NCBI GenBank assembly: GCA_039808765.1
Contig: JBDHTQ010000003.1
Span: forward strand, 206,429-270,428
DNA from: JBDHTQ01 sp039808765
GTDB lineage: Bacteria; Pseudomonadota; Alphaproteobacteria; UBA2400
Length of the DNA stretch: 64,000 nucleotides
Direction: 5' to 3'
The position numbers and the translations under genes are program-made. The notes beneath the pieces were generated by a model. It saw nothing but the letters and a program-made list of their open reading frames with translations. It was not told the DNA's origin and made no database searches. The number at the start of each line of letters is the position of its first letter. Positions within the stretch are counted from its first letter, which is position 1. This document shows, piece by piece, positions 1 through 9,101 of the stretch.

Positions 1-1496
1 TGGTGATTGATATGTATTGCTATCGTCGTTATGGTCATAACGAAGGCGATGAACCTGCTTTCACGCAGCCGCGCATGTATCGTGCGATTAAAGATCATCC
101 CTCTACCCGCGAGATTTATTCGCGCAAGCTGATTCATGCGGGCGTTGTGAGCGAAGCGGAATCACAAAAAATGATCAAAGAGTTTCATGCCTATCTTGAA
201 ACAGAATTTGAGGCAGCCTCGTCATACAAACCCAACAAGGCCGAATGGTTGGAGGGCCAATGGCAGGGGCTGGAAACAGCCGGAAAAAATTATGAAGCCT
301 GGATGGGAGAGACGGGGGTTGATGAAAAAATATTGGAGGAAGTGGGTCGTTCTCTTTGCAGCACACCTTCAACCTTCAATTTAAACACCAAAATTGCTCG
401 CCAGTTTGAAGCAAAAGCAGACATGTTTAAGACTGGTCAGGGTTTTGATTGGGCCACTGCTGAGGCCATGGCTTTCGGGACCTTGTTGCTTGAGGGAAAT
501 CCAGTGCGGTTGTCCGGTCAGGATTGTGGTCGCGGAACCTTTTCACAGCGTCATGCCAAATTATACGATCAGGAAACTGAAGAAAAATACATGCCGCTCA
601 ATAATATTCGCCGTACAGAAGATAAGATCAATCAGGCGCAGATTGTTGTATTGGACAGCCCCTTGAATGAGGCTGGTGTTCTGGGTTTTGAATATGGCTT
701 CAGCTTGGCTGAGCCAAACGCGCTTGTGCTGTGGGAGGCACAGTTTGGTGATTTTGCCAATGGTGCGCAAGTCTTGGTTGATCAGTTTATTTCCTCAGCG
801 GAGAGTAAGTGGTTGCGCTTATCCGGTCTTGTGATGCTGCTGCCTCACGGTTACGAAGGGCAGGGACCCGAGCATTCATCGGCGCGTATTGAGCGTTATT
901 TGCAACTGTGTGCCGAAGATAATATGCAGGTGGTCAACGCGACAACACCTGCCAATTACTATCATGTCTTGCGTCGGCAGCTTCGCCGTAAATTCCGCAA
1001 ACCATTGATCGTCTTTACACCCAAGAGTTTGCTGCGTCATAAGTTATGTACGTCGTCTATGGCTGATTTCGTGACAGGTACGACGTTCTTGCCTGTCATC
1101 GGTGACACACTGGAAGGAAAAGGTGTTAAACGCATCGTGATTTGCTCGGGCAAAGTTTACTATGACCTGTGGCAGGCGCGCGAAGATGCGGGACGTAAGG
1201 ATGTGGCGATTATTCGCCTCGAGCAGATCTATCCATTCCCTGAAAAAGAATTGGCAGCCGAGCTCAATCGCTATCTGTCCGCAACTGAACTCGTCTGGTG
1301 TCAGGAAGAGCCAGAGAATATGGGGGCGTGGTCTTTTGTTGATCGCCGCCTCGAAAATCTGCTCATCCAAATGGGCGGTAAGATCAAGCGCCCTGTCTAT
1401 GCCGGTCGTGTGGAGGCCTCGTCGCCGGCAACAGGATCGCTCAAGCGTCATAACATTGAGCAGGCTGCGCTTGTCAAAAGCGCCTTGGGAGCTTAA
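1..1496 (+). CDS. sucA: 2-oxoglutarate dehydrogenase E1 component, C-terminal part
   Basis: This is the 3' part of the thiamine-diphosphate-dependent E1 subunit of the 2-oxoglutarate dehydrogenase complex, which decarboxylates 2-oxoglutarate in the TCA cycle and passes succinyl to the E2 lipoyl arm. About 497 codons are visible and the reading frame is open at the left edge, so the N-terminal half lies outside the window (the family is usually 900-1000 residues). Recognisable blocks are YRRYGHNEGDEPAFTQP near the edge, the pyrimidine-domain segment SGQDCGRGTFSQRHA, LLPHGYEGQGPEHSS, and the C-terminal WCQEEPENMGAW and GRVEASSPATGS. sucB follows 108 bp downstream on the same strand, the usual suc operon order. 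Confidence 0.96.
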   Translation, partial: VIDMYCYRRYGHNEGDEPAFTQPRMYRAIKDHPSTREIYSRKLIHAGVVSEAESQKMIKEFHAYLETEFEAASSYKPNKAEWLEGQWQGLETAGKNYEAWMGETGVDEKILEEVGRSLCSTPSTFNLNTKIARQFEAKADMFKTGQGFDWATAEAMAFGTLLLEGNPVRLSGQDCGRGTFSQRHAKLYDQETEEKYMPLNNIRRTEDKINQAQIVVLDSPLNEAGVLGFEYGFSLAEPNALVLWEAQFGDFANGAQVLVDQFISSAESKWLRLSGLVMLLPHGYEGQGPEHSSARIERYLQLCAEDNMQVVNATTPANYYHVLRRQLRRKFRKPLIVFTPKSLLRHKLCTSSMADFVTGTTFLPVIGDTLEGKGVKRIVICSGKVYYDLWQAREDAGRKDVAIIRLEQIYPFPEKELAAELNRYLSATELVWCQEEPENMGAWSFVDRRLENLLIQMGGKIKRPVYAGRVEASSPATGSLKRHNIEQAALVKSALGA

Positions 1497-1604
1497 ATTC
1501 ATGTCAAGGTCTATGCCAAAAGGCGATGTCGCTGCACGCTGCTTTTTGCGTCGGTATTTGTTTTGTAATGGTTCAATCAGCCCCAGCGGCCAAGAGAGGA
1601 AAAA

Positions 1605-2858
1605 ATGACAACTGAAATTAAAGTGCCTGTTTTGGGTGAATCCGTCAGTGAAGCAACAGTTGCGCGCTGGCTTAAAAAAGCAGGAGACGCTGTTGCTGCC
1701 GACGAAGCGTTGGTTGAACTGGAGACGGACAAAGTTACGCTGGAAGTCAACGCACCTAGTGCTGGTGTGTTGAGTGAAATTGTGGCTGATAAAGGTGCAA
1801 CCGTACAAGTGGGTGCTTTGTTGGGCCGGTTGAGCGAGGGCGCAAGTGGTGCCGTGGGAACATCGGCTCCTAAAGGGGCACCTGCTTCAGCACACACTGC
1901 ACCAGCGCCGACCGCTGCATCTGCACCCGTGCCTTCAATTGCTACGCCCATCGCTGCTGCATCTTCTTCTGTGCCGCAGCCGGGTCCAGCTGCGCGAAAA
2001 GCGCTTGATGAAGCAGGATTGCAAGCCGCTAATGTGCCTGGTACTGGCAAAGACGGTCGGGTGACCAAGGCGGATGTTGCCATAGCGCAAACACCATCAG
2101 CTTCAATCTCTTCTGTCGCATCTCCTTCGGCGGTCTCAGCACCTGTTGCATCCAGTGGCAAACGTGAAGAACGCGTGGCAATGAGCCGCTTGCGTCAACG
2201 TATTGCGCAACGCTTAAAAGATGCCCAGAACACCGCTGCCATTCTAACCACCTTCAATGAAGTGGATATGAGTAACCTGATTGCCTTGCGCAACAGCTAT
2301 AAAGAAACCTTTGAGAAAAAGCATGGCGTGAAGCTTGGCTTTATGAGTTTTTTTGCCAAAGCAGCCGTCGTAGCGTTGAAAGAGTTTCCTGCCGTTAATG
2401 CCGAGATCAATGGCAGTGAAATCATCTATAAAAATTATTATGACATGGGGATTGCAGTCGGCACACCCAATGGTCTTGTGGTGCCGGTTGTGCGTGATGT
2501 GGACATGCTCAGCCTTGCTGGGATTGAGAAAAAGATTGCCGAGTATGGCGTTAAAGCCCGCGATGGTAAATTGACCATGGAAGAAATGATGGGCGGAACC
2601 TTTACCATTTCCAATGGTGGTGTGTATGGATCGTTGATGTCAACACCCATCATCAATCCGCCGCAGTCGGGTATTCTGGGAATGCATAAAACCCAAGATC
2701 GTCCGGTTGCGATCAACGGCAAAGTGGAAATTCGCCCAATGATGTATCTTGCTTTATCGTATGATCACCGCATCATTGATGGGCGTGAAGCTGTATCTTT
2801 TCTTGTGCGGGTAAAAGAATGCATTGAGGACCCACAACGATTGATTTTAGACGTGTAA
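1605..2858 (+). CDS. sucB: Dihydrolipoyllysine succinyltransferase (E2 of 2-oxoglutarate dehydrogenase)
   Basis: E2 core of the 2-oxoglutarate dehydrogenase complex, transferring succinyl from lipoate to CoA. The 417 residues show an N-terminal lipoyl domain (about 1-75, lipoyl lysine in the ETDKVTLEV block), an Ala/Ser/Pro-rich hinge, a peripheral-subunit-binding domain near residues 125-160 (GPAARKALDEAG, GKDGRVTKADV), a second hinge, and the catalytic acyltransferase domain ending in the DHRIIDGREAV active-site block (HxxxDG). The ATG start follows GAGAGGAAAAA. The lpd gene that often follows is absent; a strong terminator comes next and the neighbouring mutL run is convergent. Confidence 0.96.
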   Translation: MTTEIKVPVLGESVSEATVARWLKKAGDAVAADEALVELETDKVTLEVNAPSAGVLSEIVADKGATVQVGALLGRLSEGASGAVGTSAPKGAPASAHTAPAPTAASAPVPSIATPIAAASSSVPQPGPAARKALDEAGLQAANVPGTGKDGRVTKADVAIAQTPSASISSVASPSAVSAPVASSGKREERVAMSRLRQRIAQRLKDAQNTAAILTTFNEVDMSNLIALRNSYKETFEKKHGVKLGFMSFFAKAAVVALKEFPAVNAEINGSEIIYKNYYDMGIAVGTPNGLVVPVVRDVDMLSLAGIEKKIAEYGVKARDGKLTMEEMMGGTFTISNGGVYGSLMSTPIINPPQSGILGMHKTQDRPVAINGKVEIRPMMYLALSYDHRIIDGREAVSFLVRVKECIEDPQRLILDV

Positions 2859-2870
2859 GACGTTTCTCGT

Positions 2871-2974
2871 TTAGAGCGCATCCCAAAAAAAGGTGCGCTC
2901 TCTTTTATTCTTTTGACGCAAAAGTGTTGCTAAAGATGGTCTCTTTTGATCCCATCTTTTTGGGATGTGCGCTT
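2871..2974. repeat. Dispersed ~100-bp repeat with inverted ends, copy A
   Basis: Copy A starts TTAGAGCGCATCCCAAAAA and ends CTTTTTGGGATGTGCGCTT, imperfect inverted complements of each other. Inside are a terminator-like hairpin (2873-2901), the segment CTTTTATTCTTTTGACGCAAA, and a second hairpin of AAAGATGG with CCATCTTT. The same arrangement recurs at 13171-13275. The ends resemble the AGAGCG-ATCCC palindromic repeats widespread in alphaproteobacteria. It has no coding capacity, so it is probably a MITE- or REP-like non-autonomous repeat. Confidence 0.65.
2873..2912 (+). terminator. Rho-independent terminator after sucB
   Basis: AGAGCGCA (2873-2880) pairs perfectly with TGCGCTCT (2894-2901) across a 13-nt loop, followed by the T-rich run TTTTATTCTTTT. 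It lies 15 bp after the sucB stop. The same bases form the left arm of a repeated element (2871-2974). Confidence 0.75.
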
Positions 2975-3018
2975 GTGTTTCTTATAAAATAACGATTTGG
3001 CCGGATGTAACGATAGGG

Positions 3019-4857
3019 TTACTTTCGGCCAAAAAGTTTTTCGAGATCGTTCAGGGCTAGGTGAATATGCGTGGGGCGCCCGTGGTTACACTGACCTGAA
3101 AAAGGTGTTGCTTCCATTTCCCGTAAAAGGGCATTCATTTCAGGGATGGTCAAGGTGCGATGTGCGCGTACCGAACCGTGGCAGGCCATACGTGAAAGAA
3201 CATCATCCATCCGTGCTTGCAGGCGGGTGCTGTTTTCAGCTTCAGTGAGTTCTGAAGCCATATCCTTAAGCAGGGCTGGAAAATTTGTTCCCGATGACAG
3301 CAAAGCAGGAACTTCGCGGATAATGATCGCCCCTTGTCCAAAACGCTCAAGGGTGAGGCCTAGTTTCCTTAAATCATTGACAGCGTTAAGAAGGCGGTCG
3401 ATATCGCGTTCTCCCATTTCAATCACTTCGGGTAATAAGAGTGGTTGAGTTTGTACTCCATTTTCATGAAATTGCGCGCGCAGCTTTTGCCACGTGAGCC
3501 GCTCGTGTGCGGCATGTTGATCGACAACTACCAACCCTTGTTTGGTTTGTGCAAGGATATATGTGCCATGAATTTGTGCCACCGCCGCACCAAGAGGATG
3601 ATCAAGACTATCGGTCGCCACCTCATTATGCGGTATGTGAGGCGAATAATTTTCTGCGCCATTATCATTAATGAGTGAACGCTCATCGCGGGCTTGTGGC
3701 GGCATATAAAGGGCCTGCATGAGCGAAGAAGGGGCCGACTGGTATGCAATACGTTGATCTGATGCTCCGAATCGTGGAGAGTGTGATGCTGAGGAAGGTA
3801 AAGAGCGAGCAGGCTCAAAGCGTTGTAAAAGATTGTTTCCAACATGTGTAGAAGAGGTTTGCGAGCCCGATGCCAACGCGTGACGTAATGCGCTTACGAT
3901 TAAGCCTCGCACGAGGGCCGCATCTTGAAAGCGTACTTCTGCTTTGGCGGGATGAACATTGACATCTACTTCGTCGCTGGGGATACTTAAAAAAAGCGCG
4001 ACCGAGGGGTGTCGGTCATGGGCGAGCACATCACTATAGGCGCCGCGAATGGCCCCAAGCAGCAAACGATCACGAACCGGGCGGCCATTTACAAAAAGGT
4101 ATTGGTGACGTTGTGTAGCTTCATTAAATGTGGGTAAACTGATGCGACCCGTCAGACGAAGTGTTCCGCGCTCCATATCAACGGGCAGCGAGTTTTCGCC
4201 AAACGAAGTGCCTAAAACATCAGCCAACCGTTCCGAGAGACTGCGTGGGCCATTCCAGCGTAAAGGGGTGCGTTGATCAATCGTTAAACTAAAAGCAATA
4301 TCAGGGCGTGCCATGGCCAAACGCTCGATCACGTCGCGAGCATAATCGCCTTCGGTGCGTGCTGTTTTGAGAAATTTCAGGCGGGCGGGCGTCGCATAAA
4401 AAAGGTCACGCACATCAATGCGGGTGCCGACACTTAATGAAGCTGGAGCAATCTCGCTTTTTTTCCCACCTTCCACAGTAATTTGATAGGCGTCGCGTTG
4501 ATCTTTTTGGCGGCTGGTTATGCTCATACGACTGATGGCGCCGATAGATGGCAAAGCTTCGCCGCGAAAACCGAGACTGTGGATATCGTCTAAGGTATCA
4601 TGCGGGAGTTTCGACGTGGCATGTCGTTCAAGTGCGAGTGCAAGCTCTTCAGGGCTCATCCCTTTACCATTGTCTGTAATCTGCATGAGGCTGCATCCGC
4701 CATCACGCAAAACAACGTCAATCCTTGTGGCTTCAGCATCAATCGCATTTTCAACCAGTTCGCGCACCACAGCAGCTGGGCGCTCAATCACTTCTCCTGC
4801 CGCGATTTGATTGACAAGATTTTCAGGCAGACGACGAATTGTAGGCGGCGACATCAT
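3019..4857 (-). CDS. mutL: DNA mismatch repair protein MutL
   Basis: MutL couples MutS mismatch recognition to strand removal. The 612 residues carry an N-terminal GHKL ATPase (N-box ELVENAIDAEA, DNGKGM, GFRGEALPSI, ATPARLKFLK) and a C-terminal dimerisation/endonuclease domain. The metal-binding endonuclease motif DQHA(X)2E(X)4E is present as DQHAAHERLTWQ, so the last acidic residue is Q. The second zinc-site motif reads CNHGRP where CPHGRP is usual. The start ATG (4857) overlaps the stop of the pentapeptide gene (ATGATG), implying translational coupling. It is last in the pgi - pentapeptide - mutL run. Confidence 0.96.
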   Translation of the reverse strand: MMSPPTIRRLPENLVNQIAAGEVIERPAAVVRELVENAIDAEATRIDVVLRDGGCSLMQITDNGKGMSPEELALALERHATSKLPHDTLDDIHSLGFRGEALPSIGAISRMSITSRQKDQRDAYQITVEGGKKSEIAPASLSVGTRIDVRDLFYATPARLKFLKTARTEGDYARDVIERLAMARPDIAFSLTIDQRTPLRWNGPRSLSERLADVLGTSFGENSLPVDMERGTLRLTGRISLPTFNEATQRHQYLFVNGRPVRDRLLLGAIRGAYSDVLAHDRHPSVALFLSIPSDEVDVNVHPAKAEVRFQDAALVRGLIVSALRHALASGSQTSSTHVGNNLLQRFEPARSLPSSASHSPRFGASDQRIAYQSAPSSLMQALYMPPQARDERSLINDNGAENYSPHIPHNEVATDSLDHPLGAAVAQIHGTYILAQTKQGLVVVDQHAAHERLTWQKLRAQFHENGVQTQPLLLPEVIEMGERDIDRLLNAVNDLRKLGLTLERFGQGAIIIREVPALLSSGTNFPALLKDMASELTEAENSTRLQARMDDVLSRMACHGSVRAHRTLTIPEMNALLREMEATPFSGQCNHGRPTHIHLALNDLEKLFGRK

Positions 4858-6134
4858 TCGGTTAGATCGCCAAACTGTGCGCCTTCAATACGCGCCCCGT
4901 CCCAGTTGGCACCCTCAAGGGTTGCACCACGCAGATCTGCATCACGTAGATCTGCATCACGCAAGTTTGCACCCGTAAAGTCTGCCTCGCGCAAATCAGC
5001 GCCGACAAAACTTGCTTTTTCAAGCTGGGCATGGCAAAAGCGCGCAAGGGCAAAGCGTGCTTTTACCACACGATCATTGACGCGAAGCGTTGAAAGGTTG
5101 GCCCCCATCAAACTCGCGCTGGAAAAATCCGCCAATGGCGCTTTTACACCGCGAAGGTCGGCATGATCCATGGTGCAACCACGAAAATCCGCTCCTGAAA
5201 TGTCTGCTGCCTGCAACTCAATCGCGCCCAAGTAAAGTCCGGCAAAAATTGTTTTATCGGCTTTTAATGCGCTTAACTGCGCATGCATAAGTTTTTTGAA
5301 AGGTCGTAAATCAATCCCGCTCAAGATGGCTTGAGATCCATGTTGCCCTTGTGATGTTGCCCAAAGTTGGTGATCACGCAACATGAATTCAAGCGGTCGG
5401 GGCAGAGAAGAGGATGAATCTGCCGTTGTGTTTTCTGTCAATGTGTCGGTTAAAATCGTGTCGTCCAAATGGGCGCCATTCATGACCGTTTTTAACATGA
5501 TCGCGCCGGTTAAATCAGCCCCGCGCAAATCACAATCGCTAAAATCGGCCCCGCTTAAATCAGCGCGATTAAATTTTGCACCACGCATATTTGCACGCGC
5601 AAGCTTGGCATTTTTTAGCGAAGCACCACTAAAATCTGTTTGGAGGGCCATCATGCCGCCAAGCTTTGCACCATCCAGTTTGACTGTTTGAAAACTGGCT
5701 TGGGTGGCATCTGTAGGGGCTGAATCAAAGCTGATATTTCTAATTTCACCCCCCATATCTTTTTCAGCGCGGCGACCATCGCGCAAATCGGCATCGCTTA
5801 AATCGGCGCCATCCAAACGCGCTCCACGCAAGAGTGCTCCGCGCAAATCCGCCTTATTGAGTTTTGCGTTTCTTAAATTGATATAACGCAAATCAGCCCC
5901 AAAAAGGATAGCACTTTTCAGCGAGGTTTGGCTTAAATCTGCCCTGTGGAGGCAGGCGCCATAAAATTCAGCTTGATCAAGCATTGCATCCTTGAGAACA
6001 AGTTCATTCAGATTACAATGGGAAAAATTAGCGCGCGCGCCACCCGGTACTGCATGAAGAAACATTTTGTGCTTCTCCAGCATCCCGTTGACCTCTTGCT
6101 GTGTCAGATCTTTTAACTTGTATGTTTGCGTCAT
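4854..6134 (-). CDS. Pentapeptide-repeat protein
   Basis: 426 residues, mostly tandem A(D/N)Lxx pentapeptides (for example ADLSGADFSDCDLRGADL), predicting a right-handed quadrilateral beta-helix. The repeats occupy roughly residues 35-240 and 285-420, separated by a non-repeat stretch around 245-285. There is no signal peptide or membrane segment, so it is probably cytosolic. The family includes DNA mimics and scaffolds, and nothing here fixes the role. It overlaps pgi upstream and mutL downstream by ATGA-type junctions, so the three are probably co-translated. The antisense strand carries several long open frames created by the repeat codons; these are not genes. Confidence 0.88.
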   Translation of the reverse strand: MTQTYKLKDLTQQEVNGMLEKHKMFLHAVPGGARANFSHCNLNELVLKDAMLDQAEFYGACLHRADLSQTSLKSAILFGADLRYINLRNAKLNKADLRGALLRGARLDGADLSDADLRDGRRAEKDMGGEIRNISFDSAPTDATQASFQTVKLDGAKLGGMMALQTDFSGASLKNAKLARANMRGAKFNRADLSGADFSDCDLRGADLTGAIMLKTVMNGAHLDDTILTDTLTENTTADSSSSLPRPLEFMLRDHQLWATSQGQHGSQAILSGIDLRPFKKLMHAQLSALKADKTIFAGLYLGAIELQAADISGADFRGCTMDHADLRGVKAPLADFSSASLMGANLSTLRVNDRVVKARFALARFCHAQLEKASFVGADLREADFTGANLRDADLRDADLRGATLEGANWDGARIEGAQFGDLTE

Positions 6135-7714
6135 GCTGCCCGTGAAAGGTGATCCAATTGAGAAAAGAGGGCGAGGGTTGATGAATCAAAGTCGGTTGCT
6201 GTGTTATTCAGTAAAGCGTTCGCCAGTTCTTTCCCTAGCTCTACACCAAACTGATCAAACGAGTTGACTTCCCAAATCCAACCCTGCACAGCAACTTTAT
6301 GCTCATAAAGCGCAACAAGTCGACCTAGATTGCGTGGGGTAAGTGCTTCCATCACAATCATTGTGCTGGGGCGATTGCCGGGAAAAGAGCGCTCGGGCTG
6401 AGCATGTTGACGGCCCGACATCAAGGCGGCCGCTTGGGCTAATGCATTGGCAACCAGTTGGCGATGTTGTCCTGGCGCACGTTCCTCATCTTGCGGGTGA
6501 GCCGTAAGAGCGATGATGATGTCACAGGGCACCACTTCGGGGCCTTGATGAAGCTGCTGGTGAAACGCGTGCTGACCGTTGGTACCGGGCTGACCAAAAA
6601 CAACGGGGCATGTGGGGTAGGTGATTTCTTGTCCTTCCCGATTAATGCTCTTGCCGTTACTCTCCATTTCAAGTTGTTGGAGAAAAAGTGGTAAGCGTTG
6701 TAAGTCTTCACTGTAGGGGAGAATGGCAAGCGATGAGCGGTTGAGAAAGTTACGATTCCAGATACCGAACAGAGCCATGAGCACAGGCAGGTTTTGCGCT
6801 GGTGAAGCTGTGCGAAAATGCACATCCATGTCACGCGCACCATCTAAAAACGCCAGAAAATTTTCAGGGCCGACCGCCAAAATCACAGATAGTCCAACAC
6901 TTGCCCATACACTGAACCGACCGCCCACCCAGTCCCAGTAGGGGAACATGTTTTGTGATTTAATCCCGAAAGCTTCGACTTCTGCCTGATTGGTTGACGC
7001 TGCAACAAAATGTTGGCCCACCGCTTCTTTTCCTAGCGCGGCAATCAACCAGCGTCGCGCCGCCTTGGCATTTGTCATTGTTTCTTGCGTGGTAAATGTT
7101 TTAGACGCAATGATAAAAAGTGTGGTGGCGGGATCAAGCTGTGCAAGTGTGTGTGATAAATCAGCAGGATCAATATTGGCCAGAAAGCGCACGTCTGGTC
7201 CATCTTGAAAGGCACGCAAACTTCTTACAACCAATTCTGGACCCAATGCCGAACCACCTATTCCAATATTGATTACAGTTTTGATTCTTTGTCCGGTTGC
7301 ACCACGCCAATGCCCTTCTCGCACACGTGTGGCAAAGTCTATTATGCGTTCTCGTATGGCTAAAACATCCGACATTACCGGTTTACCCTGCACGCTGTAA
7401 TCATCGTCGCTTTGGCCGCGTAACGCAACATGAAGAACCGCGCGGTTTTCAGTAAAATTAATGGCATCGCCCGCAAACATCGCATCGCGCCATTTCTCAA
7501 CATCCTGTTGTTGCGCCAAATGAATAAGCTGATCCAAAGTCGCGCTATCTATCTGTTGTTTAGAAAAATCGATGAAAAATTCATCATTTAATGCAAATGT
7601 CAAATTTTTTGCACGAGACTCATTGTGCGCAAAAAGATTTTGCAGTTTCGAAACATTTTGCGCTTTATTTGATAGGGCGCGCCAAACAGGGCTATTTGTT
7701 AAATCACTATTCAT
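6131..7714 (-). CDS. pgi: Glucose-6-phosphate isomerase
   Basis: Interconverts glucose-6-phosphate and fructose-6-phosphate. The 527 residues are close to the usual 540-550. Visible landmarks are the sugar-phosphate-binding GIGGSALGPELV, the SKTFTTQET block, the DWVGGRFSVWASVGL signature and GTNGQHAFHQQLHQG near the active site. The start ATG follows GGAGAATTAA. The stop overlaps the start of the pentapeptide-repeat gene by four bases. Cytosolic. Confidence 0.96.
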   Translation of the reverse strand: MNSDLTNSPVWRALSNKAQNVSKLQNLFAHNESRAKNLTFALNDEFFIDFSKQQIDSATLDQLIHLAQQQDVEKWRDAMFAGDAINFTENRAVLHVALRGQSDDDYSVQGKPVMSDVLAIRERIIDFATRVREGHWRGATGQRIKTVINIGIGGSALGPELVVRSLRAFQDGPDVRFLANIDPADLSHTLAQLDPATTLFIIASKTFTTQETMTNAKAARRWLIAALGKEAVGQHFVAASTNQAEVEAFGIKSQNMFPYWDWVGGRFSVWASVGLSVILAVGPENFLAFLDGARDMDVHFRTASPAQNLPVLMALFGIWNRNFLNRSSLAILPYSEDLQRLPLFLQQLEMESNGKSINREGQEITYPTCPVVFGQPGTNGQHAFHQQLHQGPEVVPCDIIIALTAHPQDEERAPGQHRQLVANALAQAAALMSGRQHAQPERSFPGNRPSTMIVMEALTPRNLGRLVALYEHKVAVQGWIWEVNSFDQFGVELGKELANALLNNTATDFDSSTLALFSQLDHLSRAA

Positions 7715-7738
7715 TTAATTCTCCACAATAAACCATCC

Positions 7739-9100
7739 TTATGGTGTGATGGTAAGCGTCGAAGTTGGTTGTAAACCGGTTGGTTTGCCAACCGCAACAA
7801 TAGTAAGTTGATCAGGTTTTAGCATAGTTGCGCTTAAACGTGAAATATCAAAAGTTGTTACGGCATTGATTTGCTTTGCGCGATCATAAATATAACTGGT
7901 TGGAAGTCCAAGCCTTTGAATCTCAAGCAAAGTGTCTGCAATTTCATCACTGGAGCCGAAGTGCAGAGCGAAGGATCCCGTCATATATTTTTTTGCTTCC
8001 TTCAGTTCATCATCTGTCACGCCATTCTTTTGCATTTTGACGAATTGCTCGCGCACATTCTCAAGCAATTCTTTTGTTTTGCTATTGTCAGTTGATGCGA
8101 GCGTGTAAAAAACACCACCCGCGGAATATGGAATAAGAGCGCTGCTAATCCCATAGGTCAGCCCTTTTTTGATGCGAATCTCGCTCATCAAACGGGACTG
8201 AAAGTCTCCTCCCAAAACATACGTCATAAGGGCGCCAGCAAACCAATCTTTGTCTGTTCTTTTCAGGCCTGGCAGAGCAGCAAGCACAACCGTTTGTGGC
8301 TGATCGCGTTCGACAAGGGTTAAGGTTCCGCTATTTTTCATCTCGAGCGGCGGAAGATTGGGTGCTGCTGCAGCCTCGGGCAGGTCATAAAAAACCTGAT
8401 CAAGCACAGTTGATAAAGCACTGGGCGATATATCACCCACAACGACGATTTTAAGATGATTTTTAACGAAATGGAGGCTTGCGGCTTTGACAAGATCATC
8501 ATGCGTTAGGCCTCGTAATGAAGTAAGTGTGCCGTTGGCTGCGCGGCCATAAGGGTGGTCGGCCATGGCGACATGCTCAAGTGCTTGGCTCGCCAGCCAA
8601 TTTGGGTTTGAAAAACCTGACTGGCGTTCTGCAATTAATGCGTCACGCATACGGTCAATTGCTTCTTGGTCAAAACGGGGTTCATGCAGGGCCAGACGAA
8701 GCAGGGCAAATGCATTGGCCGATTCTCTCGTCAACATTTGTACTTTGCCATAGAGCGCATCTTCATTCGCGGCAAACCCTAGTTTTATGCTACGATCTTC
8801 CAGTGCGCTTTGAAAGGCTTTGCTGTCTAATTTTCCGGCGCCCTCATTCATCAGCGAAGCAAGCAGACTCGACAACCCTTCTTTACCTTCTGCATCAAGA
8901 GCTGCTCCCCCATCAAACGCCATGTTCATTGTGATTAACGGTAGCGTTCGGTCTTCAACCAACCATGCTTTAATTCCGCCTTGACTTGTCACTTCTTTAA
9001 TGTCGGCGTGTGCCGTGCTTGTGGTCCATGGCAAAATCATGACGGCACACAGGGTTGCCATCATCATTAAGCGGGAAAACCGGGTTGGGCGGAGTAGCAT
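7739..9100 (-). CDS. M16 family peptidase homologue, probably non-catalytic subunit
   Basis: 453 residues with an N-terminal signal peptide (hydrophobic residues about 10-30, then STAHA), so periplasmic. The fold is M16 (insulinase/processing-peptidase), but at the zinc site the HxxEH motif is replaced by a GLSSLLASLMNEGAG segment with no histidines, while the C-terminal M16 half (RIKKGLTYGISS) is intact. In the family such degenerate copies pair with an active subunit. The neighbouring upstream gene supplies one, with only one base between its stop and this start. The RBS GGAG lies in the end of that gene. Confidence 0.88.
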   Translation of the reverse strand: MLLRPTRFSRLMMMATLCAVMILPWTTSTAHADIKEVTSQGGIKAWLVEDRTLPLITMNMAFDGGAALDAEGKEGLSSLLASLMNEGAGKLDSKAFQSALEDRSIKLGFAANEDALYGKVQMLTRESANAFALLRLALHEPRFDQEAIDRMRDALIAERQSGFSNPNWLASQALEHVAMADHPYGRAANGTLTSLRGLTHDDLVKAASLHFVKNHLKIVVVGDISPSALSTVLDQVFYDLPEAAAAPNLPPLEMKNSGTLTLVERDQPQTVVLAALPGLKRTDKDWFAGALMTYVLGGDFQSRLMSEIRIKKGLTYGISSALIPYSAGGVFYTLASTDNSKTKELLENVREQFVKMQKNGVTDDELKEAKKYMTGSFALHFGSSDEIADTLLEIQRLGLPTSYIYDRAKQINAVTTFDISRLSATMLKPDQLTIVAVGKPTGLQPTSTLTITP

Positions 9101-9101
9101 C

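Noticed and set aside
1577..2161. A 194-codon frame antisense to sucB
   Set aside because: It mirrors the Ala/Ser/Pro-rich linker of sucB and has no ribosome binding site.
4860..5890. Several long open frames on the plus strand opposite the pentapeptide-repeat gene
   Set aside because: They are made by the repeat codons of the real minus-strand gene and show low-complexity RKSA-type protein.
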